DNA of 64,000 nucleotides from Flavobacteriaceae bacterium (GTDB lineage Bacteria; Bacteroidota; Bacteroidia; Flavobacteriales; Flavobacteriaceae): NCBI GenBank assembly GCA_947463515.1, contig CANHRI010000005.1, positions 1 to 64,000 of the forward strand, read 5' to 3'. Shown piece by piece: positions 9,347 to 17,958 of this stretch (position 1 is its first letter; each line of letters starts with the position of its first letter). The notes under the pieces were generated by a model. It saw only the letters and a program-made list of their open reading frames with translations, ran no database searches and was not told where the DNA came from. The position numbers and the translations under genes were made by a program.

Positions 9347-9561
9347 TTAGAGGGAAACCCCAGGCGAAATATTTAGGAGGGGTTTTGGTTGGAAGGATGC
9401 TTCTGAGTCACTTACAATTTAAAATCATGAAACTTTTTCCCCTTTGGGGACTAGCAGTCTACTATGAACAGTGAGCAGTGGGCAGTAGGCAGTGTTCAGT
9501 AAGGGGCTCAGTAGCTCAGCCCTGAAGGGTCGGGATCAGCGACTCAGCAAATCAACCCCCG

Positions 9562-10104
9562 TTACAAAAACCGTCTTTTTATCATTTCTAAAGATTCGGT
9601 TCCTGTATTCCATTGTGTTAAAATATGCTGACCTATTTCTGAGGGATTGCCCTCAAAATGCCGTAACCATTTATTATCTTTTAGATGCTGACGAATGACT
9701 TTCAACCGCTTGAGCGTTTCAGGAGCCGTACGAAAAACGGTGCTTTCGGGAAAATCTTTACTAAACTTGTGATAATAATGAGCGGTTTGACTAGTAAAGT
9801 CGATTTCAATAGCGTATAACTTTTCACTATCATTATCCGGGAGGAAATCAGACCAGTTAGCATACCCAAGTACTCGGCCAGAATAACGTGATGACTGGTG
9901 CGATGCTAATCGCCATTTGCAATTGGCCGCACGACCCCAATGGTTGGAATGACGATAAACCCCCGCGTTTGTAAAATAGTACGAACTTCCCGATGCACTG
10001 GTATAATCGGGTTGTACCCCTTTGACAAGCGCAAAATCGACTTCTTGAAATACACAATACGTATGCTTATGAAAATTATGTCGATGGTAGTTTTTACAGT
10101 TCAT
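9562..10104 (-). CDS. Hypothetical protein
   Basis: 180-aa ORF with normal composition and no competing ORF. Confidence 0.6.
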   Translation of the reverse strand: MNCKNYHRHNFHKHTYCVFQEVDFALVKGVQPDYTSASGSSYYFTNAGVYRHSNHWGRAANCKWRLASHQSSRYSGRVLGYANWSDFLPDNDSEKLYAIEIDFTSQTAHYYHKFSKDFPESTVFRTAPETLKRLKVIRQHLKDNKWLRHFEGNPSEIGQHILTQWNTGTESLEMIKRRFL

Positions 10105-10148
10105 AAAGCAAAGATAATCATTGTTGAAAAAGTAAAACTTCTAAAAAA

Positions 10149-10203
10149 TTAGTTAAATAACTATAAATTTAGTTTGTCAACTACAAAAATAGTTATAAGT
10201 TTG
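10149..10203 (+). promoter_or_regulatory. Promoter TTTG-N19-TAAGTTTG overlapped by alternating TAGTT/AACTA half-sites (probable BlaI-type operators)
   Basis: TAGTT at 10150, 10170, 10190 and AACTA at 10159, 10179; TTTG 10173-10176, TAAGTTTG 10196-10203. Confidence 0.65.
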
Positions 10204-10230
10204 AATCATCATTTGAAAATAGAAATTTAC

Positions 10231-10590
10231 ATGCAAAAATTGACGAATAAAGAAGAAGAAATCATGCATATTTTATGGAAGCTGAAAAAGGCTTTTGTGA
10301 AAGAAGTGCAAGCCGAAATTATTGAAGATACCCCGCACTACAATACACTATCGACCATCATTCGTAATTTGGAAGATAAAGGGTATGTAGGGCATACGGC
10401 CTTTGGAAATACCCATCAATATTTTCCCATCATCGCGTTGGAAGATTACCGAAAAACATTCATGAAAACGGCGATTGCGAATTATTTTGGCAATTCATAC
10501 AAACAATTGGTTTCACATTTTGCCGAAGAAGAAAAAATCTCTGCCGACGAATTACGGGAAATTTTAGCTTTAATCGAAAAGAAATCTTAG
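10231..10590 (+). CDS. BlaI/MecI/CopY family transcriptional regulator
   Basis: MQKLTNKEEEIMHILWKLKKAFVKEVQAEI...HYNTLSTIIRNLEDKGYV; ORF opens at 10174 but ATG 10231 follows the promoter. Confidence 0.9.
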   Translation: MQKLTNKEEEIMHILWKLKKAFVKEVQAEIIEDTPHYNTLSTIIRNLEDKGYVGHTAFGNTHQYFPIIALEDYRKTFMKTAIANYFGNSYKQLVSHFAEEEKISADELREILALIEKKS

Positions 10591-10591
10591 T

Positions 10592-12325
10592 ATGGAAGCT
10601 CTATTCATTTACGGATTAAAGTCAGCAGGGCTACTCACTTGTTTTTATGTGGTTTATTACTTTTTGTTGCGTAAAGAAACCTTCTTTTCTAGCAACCGTT
10701 GGTTTCTATTAAGTGGTTTATTTGTATCCGCTTTTTTACCCCTATTGACATGGACAAAAACGGTCTATATCGAACGCCCTCAATGGTCGGTGGAAGAATG
10801 GATGGCAATGGCAAAATCCCCGGAATCCCTCTCCCCGACTCCTGAAGTGACATTGGATTGGGCAACGCTAATTATGGGAGGATATGTAATAATCGCCTTG
10901 GTTATCATCGGACGTATTTTAGTGCAGCTATTTTCAATTCTTGTATTTTTGAAAAAACATCCGGTGACTTCGGAGGCTTCAATTCGCCTAGTGAATGTGC
11001 AACAAGAAGTCACTCCTTTTTCCTTTTTTAACTATGTAGTCATCAACAATCAATTGTATTCAGAAGAAGAGCGCAACAGTATTTTTTTGCATGAAAAAAT
11101 TCACTGCAACCAATATCATTCCATTGACGTATTGCTTTCGCATTTGTATTGCGGACTCTTTTGGTTTCATCCTTTGGCTTGGCGTTACAAAAAAGCCATC
11201 GCGCAAAACTTAGAATTTTTGGCCGACCAAAAAGCCATGGAACAATTGCAATCCCCCACTGTGTATCAAAAAACATTGGTCAAAGTAGCCACGGGAAAAC
11301 AAGCGCACTCTTTAACCAATCCTTTTAATCAATCTTTAATCAAAAAACGAATTCTCATGTTACAACAAAAACAATCGCAACGCCGTAATTTATGGAAATA
11401 CGGTATCATGCTGCCAGCATTAGTAGGTTTTATGCTTATTTTTCAGGTAAAAACAGTCGCACAAGAGCGGAAAGTTACCTACACCACACAATCGCATTTT
11501 GAAGAAATGTACCAAGTTCGATGGGATAAAAACACCAGCGAAGCCGAAATTAAAGAGGATATTGAACGGATAAAATCAAAAGGGGTTACGTTAAAGTATA
11601 GCAAACTAAAACGCAATGCCGCAGGCAAAATCACCCAAATTCGGGTTCAATATCGTACAGATGATGCAGAAGGAGAAACCACGGTTAAATCAGAAACGGG
11701 GATTAAACCTTTGGTATTTATCAAATCAGATAAGTACATCGGATTTGCAGCACCCAAATCGGAAACCATTATCGCTTCCAAAGTCGATAAAGAGGACATT
11801 CAGGGAAAAGAAATTCGTATTGAGGAACGTATTATCCGTAATGAGGACGGTACCGAAATCATCATTAACGATACCGACAATGCAAGTCAACCCAAAAATG
11901 GAGAGCGAATTGTCATTCGAAAAATTGATGCTTCTGACAAGCCTTTGGTTTTCATCAATGGGAAAATGATGGATGTCGATTTTGACCTAAACTCGTTAGA
12001 CCCAAACACCATTGCTTCAATGAGTGTGTTTAAAAATAGTCCGGAGGCATTGGAAATGGGTAAAAATGGCGTCATAAAAATTATCACCAAAAAAGTAGTT
12101 ACCAGTGACAATATAAAAGACGAAGAAGAAATAAACGCAGCGGTAAACCGAGCCAAAGAAGAAATTAAAAAAGTACTTTCAGAAGATAAAAGCACACAAG
12201 CTGACTGGGAAAAAGCCCGTCAAGATTTGGCTAAAGTGCAAGAAGAAATGTTGAAAATGAAAGCCGAGATGGAAAAAGCGAAAGCTGAATATGAAAAAGC
12301 AAAATCAAAATTAAAAAAGGACTGA
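10592..12325 (+). CDS. BlaR1/MecR1-like M56 metallopeptidase with long extracytoplasmic C-terminal region
   Basis: HEKIH zinc motif, multiple TM helices, C-terminal coiled coil. Confidence 0.88.
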   Translation: MEALFIYGLKSAGLLTCFYVVYYFLLRKETFFSSNRWFLLSGLFVSAFLPLLTWTKTVYIERPQWSVEEWMAMAKSPESLSPTPEVTLDWATLIMGGYVIIALVIIGRILVQLFSILVFLKKHPVTSEASIRLVNVQQEVTPFSFFNYVVINNQLYSEEERNSIFLHEKIHCNQYHSIDVLLSHLYCGLFWFHPLAWRYKKAIAQNLEFLADQKAMEQLQSPTVYQKTLVKVATGKQAHSLTNPFNQSLIKKRILMLQQKQSQRRNLWKYGIMLPALVGFMLIFQVKTVAQERKVTYTTQSHFEEMYQVRWDKNTSEAEIKEDIERIKSKGVTLKYSKLKRNAAGKITQIRVQYRTDDAEGETTVKSETGIKPLVFIKSDKYIGFAAPKSETIIASKVDKEDIQGKEIRIEERIIRNEDGTEIIINDTDNASQPKNGERIVIRKIDASDKPLVFINGKMMDVDFDLNSLDPNTIASMSVFKNSPEALEMGKNGVIKIITKKVVTSDNIKDEEEINAAVNRAKEEIKKVLSEDKSTQADWEKARQDLAKVQEEMLKMKAEMEKAKAEYEKAKSKLKKD

Positions 12326-12412
12326 ATGCGTTAAAAATCTGTCAAAGTCTAGCGATGAAATTCCCTATTTTTTAAGTTTGTTCTACCAAAAACAATTCAA
12401 AACTCGAAGTAT

Positions 12413-13321
12413 ATGTCAGTTATTGTAAAACTATTTAATTGGTTTACCCTCGTGGTAGTGCTTTTGTTTGCTCAATTGTTGAGTGCACAAAACAAAATGG
12501 ATCTAACGGAATCCCTAAACGATAATGTCGTTATGACTTGGCGGAAAAATACGCCCGAGCAAGAAATGAAAGATGACATCAAGGCTTTGGCGGATTATGG
12601 AGTAACTGTAAAATATTCTGGAGTAAAGCGAAACAGTAAAGGGGAAATTACAGCCATTAAAGTAAACTACAATGATCGCAAAGGCAACAAAGGAACCTTG
12701 GAATACGATCAAGAACAACCGATTACTGATATCGTTCTTTTCAAGCAAAACGGTACCATCGGTTTTGGAGCACCCGCTCAAAATGATGATGTAATCGCAA
12801 TAAATGATATTTTTGGCCGTTCCTTTGGCGGCAACAATATGCGTCCGTTTGGCAATGGCTTTTCTATAGAAGGGATGCCTGACATGAAGGAATTCAACTT
12901 TAATTTTGGCAATGGAGAAGGCTTTTCGGGAAAATCGAGAATGATAATCAAAGAAAATGGAAAAAAGCCTCTAGTAATTGAAGATGGAAAAGTTGTGGAA
13001 GGCGGTGATGATTACACCAAAGAAGAATTGGATGAAATTTTGAAAAACAACAAAATGACAATCAATGGATTTGTTGACGGTAACCCACTCGAATTTGATT
13101 TTCGCAATGCTGAAGGATTGGAGCAATTTAAAGAGAAAACAAAGTCTTTGCGCGGTGAATTTTCACAAGATAGTCCGTCAGAAGAAGATTTAGAAAAAAC
13201 GCGAATGGAATTGGAAAAAGCAAAAGAAGAAATGGTGAAAGCGCGTGAAGAATTGGAAAAAGCCAAAAAGGCTCTGGAAAAAGAGAAAAAAGCGACGCCA
13301 GCAAAAGCAAAAAAAGCATAA
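12413..13321 (+). CDS. Secreted protein homologous to the extracytoplasmic region of the adjacent M56 protein
   Basis: VMTWRKNTPEQEMKDDIKALADYGVTVKYSGVKRNSKGEITAIKVNY aligns with YQVRWDKNTSEAEIKEDIERIKSKGVTLKYSKLKRNAAGKITQIRVQY. Confidence 0.75.
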   Translation: MSVIVKLFNWFTLVVVLLFAQLLSAQNKMDLTESLNDNVVMTWRKNTPEQEMKDDIKALADYGVTVKYSGVKRNSKGEITAIKVNYNDRKGNKGTLEYDQEQPITDIVLFKQNGTIGFGAPAQNDDVIAINDIFGRSFGGNNMRPFGNGFSIEGMPDMKEFNFNFGNGEGFSGKSRMIIKENGKKPLVIEDGKVVEGGDDYTKEELDEILKNNKMTINGFVDGNPLEFDFRNAEGLEQFKEKTKSLRGEFSQDSPSEEDLEKTRMELEKAKEEMVKAREELEKAKKALEKEKKATPAKAKKA

Positions 13322-13325
13322 CATG

Positions 13326-13357
13326 AAAAGACCTTGATTCAAGGTCTTTTTTTATTT
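13326..13357 (+). terminator. Rho-independent terminator
   Basis: aaaagaccttgattcaaggtcttttttt. Confidence 0.85.
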
Positions 13358-13372
13358 TTACCAAAAAAAAGT

Positions 13373-13516
13373 ATGTTTCAATTTCTAGCGCGATGCAACC
13401 GCTTGATTTTACCTAGTTTTACCAAACAACAATTGGATCCTGCTAAAGCAAAAAAATGGCAGCTCGCAATACTGGCTTGGCGTTACTATGTCACTTGTAG
13501 AGCGCTGGATCAATAA
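13373..13516 (+). CDS. Small conserved-looking protein (MFQFLARCNRLILPSFTKQQLDPAKAKKWQLAILAWRYYVTCRALDQ)
   Basis: ATG at 13373, convergent with apt and overlapping its stop by a few bases. Confidence 0.5.
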   Translation: MFQFLARCNRLILPSFTKQQLDPAKAKKWQLAILAWRYYVTCRALDQ

Positions 13517-14022
13517 GTCATAACCGCATGAATGGGACGATTATTCAATTGCTGTCGTCCGTTTAAAAAAGTAAGTTCCATCAAAAACGAGCATAAAACG
13601 ACTTCGCCGCCCAATCGTTCTACCAATCGGCAAACCGCGGCTGCCGTCCCTCCGGTAGCCAATACATCATCGTGAATGAGTACGCGATCGCCAGGCTGAA
13701 TAGCATCAGCGTGAATTTCTAAGCTATCGGTACCATACTCGAGCGCATACGACTCTGAAAGGGTTTGAAAGGGAAGCTTACGGGGTTTACGAACAGGAAC
13801 AAAACCGGCTTGAAGACGATCGGCTACTAAGGTGCCAAAAAAGAATCCCCGACTTTCTACACCAACCACTTTATCGATGGGATGTTCTGCCACTGCACTT
13901 ACCAATTGTTGCAAGCAATTAGTTCGTCCTTCAGCGGATAAAAGCAAGGGAGTAATGTCTTTAAATACAATTCCCGGTTTGGGAAAATCCTGAATATCAC
14001 GAATATAGTTTTCTAAGCTCAT
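13510..14022 (-). CDS. apt: Adenine phosphoribosyltransferase
   Basis: MSLENYIRDIQDFPKPGIVFKDITPLL...VLIHDDVLATGGTAAAV. Confidence 0.95.
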   Translation of the reverse strand: MSLENYIRDIQDFPKPGIVFKDITPLLLSAEGRTNCLQQLVSAVAEHPIDKVVGVESRGFFFGTLVADRLQAGFVPVRKPRKLPFQTLSESYALEYGTDSLEIHADAIQPGDRVLIHDDVLATGGTAAAVCRLVERLGGEVVLCSFLMELTFLNGRQQLNNRPIHAVMTY

Positions 14023-14050
14023 TTTTTTAGGGATTTTTACAAAAATACGC

Positions 14051-14080
14051 TTGCAAGTTACACATTTATGCCTATATTTG
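14051..14080 (+). promoter_or_regulatory. Bacteroidetes-type promoter for the tRNA locus (TTG-N19-TATATTTG)
   Basis: TTG 14051-14053, TATATTTG 14073-14080. Confidence 0.6.
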
Positions 14081-14126
14081 CACCCGCAATAAAGCACTTA
14101 CAATTTGATTTGCTAAATTGTTAAAC

Positions 14127-14200
14127 GGCCTCGTGGCGCCCCCGAAGTGTCGGGAGAATAGCGCAACTGTATTCGGCGCAGTAGGCAAATGTCGAAAAAT
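14127..14200 (+). pseudogene. Broken tRNA-Arg-like remnant (anticodon-like TCG) with enlarged D loop and missing T arm
   Basis: GGCCTCGTGGCGC identical to the tRNA-Arg 5' end; anticodon-arm-like ACTGT-ATTCGGC-GCAGT; cccgaagtgtcggg inside the D loop. Confidence 0.5.
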
Positions 14201-14203
14201 AAC

Positions 14204-14277
14204 GGCCTCGTGGCGCAACTGAATAGCGCATCTGATTACGGCTCAGAAGGTTACAGGTTTGAATCCTGTCGAGGTCA
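14204..14277 (+). tRNA. tRNA-Arg (anticodon ACG)
   Basis: Acceptor GGCCTCG/CGAGGTC, D stem GCGC/GCGC, anticodon arm TCTGA-TTACGGC-TCAGA, T arm ACAGG-TTTGAAT-CCTGT. Confidence 0.95.
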
Positions 14278-14282
14278 CAAAT

Positions 14283-14345
14283 GAATAGTGTAATACAAAA
14301 AAAACGCCAAGTTCACTTGAGCGTTTTTTTTGTATTACACTATTC
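14283..14345. terminator. 25-bp perfect inverted repeat hairpin after tRNA-Arg
   Basis: gaatagtgtaatacaaaaaaaacgc (14283-14307) and gcgttttttttgtattacactattc (14321-14345). Confidence 0.8.
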
Positions 14346-14360
14346 TCAAAGCGGAGCTTT

Positions 14361-14590
14361 GAAGGATGTTGCGCAGCAAAATCCTCTCGAGACCGAGACT
14401 TATTGTTTTTATTCTCTAAAATGACTTTGAGAAGGATGTTGCGCAGCAAAATCCTCTCGACACCGAGACTTATTGTTTTTACTCTCTAAAATGACTTTGA
14501 GAAGGATGTTGCGCAGCAAAATCCTCTCGAAACCGAGACTTATTGTTTTTACTCTCTAAAATGACTTTGAGAAGGATGTTGCGCAGCAAA
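14361..14590. repeat. 70-bp tandem repeat, about 3.3 copies
   Basis: gaaggatgttgcgcagcaaa starts at 14361, 14431, 14501 and 14571, exactly 70 bp apart. Confidence 0.95.
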
Positions 14591-14611
14591 TTCGCGCGGT
14601 CGAGGTCACCA

Positions 14612-14645
14612 CTCACGCACAATTTTATCGTTGTGCGTTTTTATA
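14612..14645 (+). terminator. Terminator-like hairpin
   Basis: acgcacaattttatcgttgtgcgttttt. Confidence 0.65.
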
Positions 14646-14832
14646 TGTTCTATATTTAATCTATTTTTTTACTTTAAAATTAGATTCCAAAAACCCCTTG
14701 ACTCATTGATGCTATTTGAAAAATAAAAGTACGAAAAGTATTATGTTTTATTTTTTAGCTATATAAATGATTTTGAATGATATTTTGTAATCAACACAAA
14801 TTTATTTGCAAAATTTTGATTATGAGAAGCTT

Positions 14833-14905
14833 AGGAAAAAACCCGCTATAATACAGGAAAAAAACCTTGCGATTGGGGTGTTTTTCCTATAGGATTTTTC
14901 CCCCT
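14833..14905. promoter_or_regulatory. Dyad elements of AGGAAAAAnCCC type
   Basis: AGGAAAAAACCC 14833-14844; GGAAAAAAACC 14856-14866 inverted against GGTGTTTTTCC 14877-14887. Confidence 0.45.
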
Positions 14906-14964
14906 CAATAATCAATTTTGTGATTCAAACCTAATTCAACTCCTAACCTTTAAAATCTAATTGT

Positions 14965-15663
14965 ATGAATTTAGCTCAAAATCTAACACAGCGCATTGCC
15001 GATCCAGAAAACATTATCATTATTGACGGGGCATTACCCGATAAAGTTTGGGTTGCCACTCATACCCCCTTTATGGCGAGCAATGTGTTGCCCAATCCAA
15101 ACGTTCCAACCTACTATGTAATTGATTTGAGTTTAATCAGTAATCAATTTGAAATTTTAATTGAATGGCTTTCAGCAAACAATTCATTAATAAGCTTCCC
15201 TGACAGCTATTGGTTTATTGCTTTGGGGCATGAGTTGAATAATTCATTTTATGAAGCTCAAATTGAAGATGCTTTAAAAGCGGGGCTTTTTTATGCAATA
15301 AAAGGAGAAGACTTGGCGAGTTTAGTTAAAAATTTTGACAATAAAGATTATCCTTTTTACTATCAAGTTGAAACCAACAATTTAGAGATTCCTAATGGAA
15401 TAAAACTTATTGACCAATATAACTCCAAAAATATAATTTTCTCTGTTGCACTTATAAAAAGTATTTTTGCTTTATGGGAAGTAAATCCATCACAAAGAAA
15501 ACAAATGAACTTTGTCTTCACCAAAGTCACCAACGAAAGCAACGAATCTACCGTAGCATTCAAAGTGTCTTTTGATAATAAGGTGGCGTATTATGATTAT
15601 TCGGGAGGACCTAAATTTAATATTTTAGATTTATCAAAACTACCTGCTGCATCAGTAAAATAG
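14965..15663 (+). CDS. Hypothetical protein
   Basis: 232-aa ORF, first gene of a four-gene cluster. Confidence 0.75.
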   Translation: MNLAQNLTQRIADPENIIIIDGALPDKVWVATHTPFMASNVLPNPNVPTYYVIDLSLISNQFEILIEWLSANNSLISFPDSYWFIALGHELNNSFYEAQIEDALKAGLFYAIKGEDLASLVKNFDNKDYPFYYQVETNNLEIPNGIKLIDQYNSKNIIFSVALIKSIFALWEVNPSQRKQMNFVFTKVTNESNESTVAFKVSFDNKVAYYDYSGGPKFNILDLSKLPAASVK

Positions 15664-15670
15664 TTCAATA

Positions 15671-16360
15671 ATGATAATAATAAGTGATTTATTAAGTACA
15701 ATAAAGGTTATTATTTATTATCAGTTATTTGTTTTTATTAGTGCTTCATTTTTTTTGCCTTTAAAGAACAAAACCAACAAGATATTTTATTTCATTTTAA
15801 CTTATTATACGATAACAGAGTTAATTACTGTTGTTCTTAAAATAGTGATTACGGATGATGATTATAGGTTAAATATAAATTACAAAAACTATGAACTTTC
15901 CTTTATCATTACTTTTTTGTTATGGTTTTTTCTATTAGAACATAATGGAGTTAGTAAAAAGCTGATGCGTTTTGTTTATCTGTTTTTTTTATCTTTTGTC
16001 GTTATTGATTTCTTAGCAATTCAAAAAGATCATGATTTAAAAACCTATATTTTTTGCATGGGTTCATTTTTGTATTTAATAACTTTCTTTATTTTTAGTT
16101 TTAACAAACTCAAAAACGAAGATTTTAAATTTCTATTCAATAACGATTTTAGACTACTGAGCGCACCTATCCTCATGTTTTTTGGGCTTTCATTAATTTT
16201 TAGTTTTGTTAATTCAGAAATTGGGGAAATCAAAATTATCTCAACTTATAACTTATATTCGATTATCACAAATTATATAAATTTCGTGAGCTACTCTATT
16301 TTTATTTGGTATATCTACATCGAATACCGCAATCATAAACAGGTCATTACCGAAGAATAG
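15671..16360 (+). CDS. Multi-pass membrane protein of unknown function
   Basis: Repeated hydrophobic segments; 7 bp after the previous gene. Confidence 0.75.
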   Translation: MIIISDLLSTIKVIIYYQLFVFISASFFLPLKNKTNKIFYFILTYYTITELITVVLKIVITDDDYRLNINYKNYELSFIITFLLWFFLLEHNGVSKKLMRFVYLFFLSFVVIDFLAIQKDHDLKTYIFCMGSFLYLITFFIFSFNKLKNEDFKFLFNNDFRLLSAPILMFFGLSLIFSFVNSEIGEIKIISTYNLYSIITNYINFVSYSIFIWYIYIEYRNHKQVITEE

Positions 16361-16375
16361 CAACAATAGTATCTT

Positions 16376-17137
16376 ATGAGTAATTACAGTCTAGCCATTG
16401 GAATCCTTATTTGCTTAATTTTTATAAGCCTTGTTACCACATTTAGTATTATGCTGGCGCGAATGCATATTGGAAAAGTGAAAAAATACACCCAGCAACT
16501 GTTTGAAAAAGATCTTGAGTTTCAACGCAACATCACACAAACGATTATTGAAACTCAAGAACAAGTTTTACAAAACATATCAAGAGATTTACACGACGAT
16601 GCGGGACAGCAGATTACGGCTTTGAACTTTCAAATTGAAAATTATAAATACGATCACCCGGAACAGTCAGAGCACTTAGAAAATTTGAGTGAATCACTAA
16701 AAAGACTCTCACAATCCGTGCGCAGTATCAGTCACTCCCTTAACAGTCAGTTGGTCTCGCAACAAGACTTAGCCAAAGCCATTCGAACCGAAATGGAACG
16801 TTTACAAAAAAATAGTAGCATCCAATTTGATATGGAATTAGGCGAAGCACAGCCTTTTTTGAAAGATGATGAAAAATTAATTATTTATCGTATCTTTCAA
16901 GAGTCGATAAACAATTGCATCAAGCATGCCCGGGCGAAAACAATACGCGTTCAATTAGACGTTCAACCCAAATTTCGCTTGCAGATTGAGGATGACGGAA
17001 AAGGGTTTGATGTTACAACGAAAACTTTATCACTTGGCTTGATGAACATGAAAAAAAGAGCTGAATTAATTCATTGCTCCCTAACCATAGATTCAAAACC
17101 TGGTCATGGAACCCAAATAACCCTACAACGAAATTAA
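16376..17137 (+). CDS. Sensor histidine kinase (HisKA_3/HATPase, NarX-like)
   Basis: NISRDLHDDAGQQITALNFQIE H-box; DDGKGFD; LGLMNMKKRAELI. Confidence 0.93.
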   Translation: MSNYSLAIGILICLIFISLVTTFSIMLARMHIGKVKKYTQQLFEKDLEFQRNITQTIIETQEQVLQNISRDLHDDAGQQITALNFQIENYKYDHPEQSEHLENLSESLKRLSQSVRSISHSLNSQLVSQQDLAKAIRTEMERLQKNSSIQFDMELGEAQPFLKDDEKLIIYRIFQESINNCIKHARAKTIRVQLDVQPKFRLQIEDDGKGFDVTTKTLSLGLMNMKKRAELIHCSLTIDSKPGHGTQITLQRN

Positions 17138-17144
17138 TACGCCT

Positions 17145-17804
17145 ATGGAACCCATCCGCATTTGCCTTATTGATGATCATGCCATCGTTCGCCAAGGCCT
17201 AAAAGAACTGATACAACGCTTAGGTGAATATCAGGTAATTCATGAATTTGACGACGGTGATCAATTTCTCGAATCCTTACCTCTTGTACCTATACCTGAT
17301 ATGTATATCTTGGACTACTCGATGCCTCATAAAAATGGTATTGAAGTGTTGCAAGAACTCGAAAAAAAATCAGGAGAATTCAAAGTATTACTCCTCACCC
17401 AACATATTGATGAACGAATCATTGACGATGCCTATCATCATGGAGCACGTGGATTTTTACACAAAAATTGTTCCGCTGCCGATTTGAAATTTGCGATAGA
17501 CAACATCATTAATTTTGGCTACAATAACATCACTGAAATTTTGACTCGGATTAAAAATTATGATGTTAGAAAAGAAGAGGATTTACCCATTTCTTTTGAA
17601 ATGACCGAAAATGAACTTGAGTTCCTTACGCTTGTTTGTGATGAAAGGGAACTCACTTATGACCAAATGGCCAAAATCATGAATGTTTCCGTAAAATCTA
17701 TTGATTCGTATCGAACCACCCTATTCGATCGATTTCAAATACGGTCGAAAGTAGGATTAGTCTTGTTCTCCTTTAAACATCGTTTGACCGAACCTTTTTT
17801 ATAA
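17145..17804 (+). CDS. Response regulator, REC plus LuxR-type HTH (NarL-like)
   Basis: RICLIDDHAIVRQGLKELI; C-terminal LTYDQMAKIMNVSVKSIDSYRTTLFDRF. Confidence 0.93.
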   Translation: MEPIRICLIDDHAIVRQGLKELIQRLGEYQVIHEFDDGDQFLESLPLVPIPDMYILDYSMPHKNGIEVLQELEKKSGEFKVLLLTQHIDERIIDDAYHHGARGFLHKNCSAADLKFAIDNIINFGYNNITEILTRIKNYDVRKEEDLPISFEMTENELEFLTLVCDERELTYDQMAKIMNVSVKSIDSYRTTLFDRFQIRSKVGLVLFSFKHRLTEPFL

Positions 17805-17958
17805 CCAAAAAACCATTTCATTTTTAATATATAAAACCAAACTTTCAATCGATAAGTCTGGTTTTTTTTATTCTTTTCTAGAATGAAATAATCAAAAAAG
17901 CACTTCTAAACTTGCCCTCTAATTTTGTACTTTTGCGCCACAAACTAACATTCAACGG

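Noticed and set aside
9492-9698. 68-aa plus-strand ORF
   Set aside because: Starts in the heptamer repeat region and is antisense to the better-supported 9562-10104 ORF.
14243-14449. 68-aa minus-strand ORF
   Set aside because: Spans the tRNA 3' end, hairpin and tandem repeat; translation is incidental.
14361-14590. CRISPR-like array
   Set aside because: Whole 70-bp unit is repeated with only point differences; there are no unique spacers and no cas genes.
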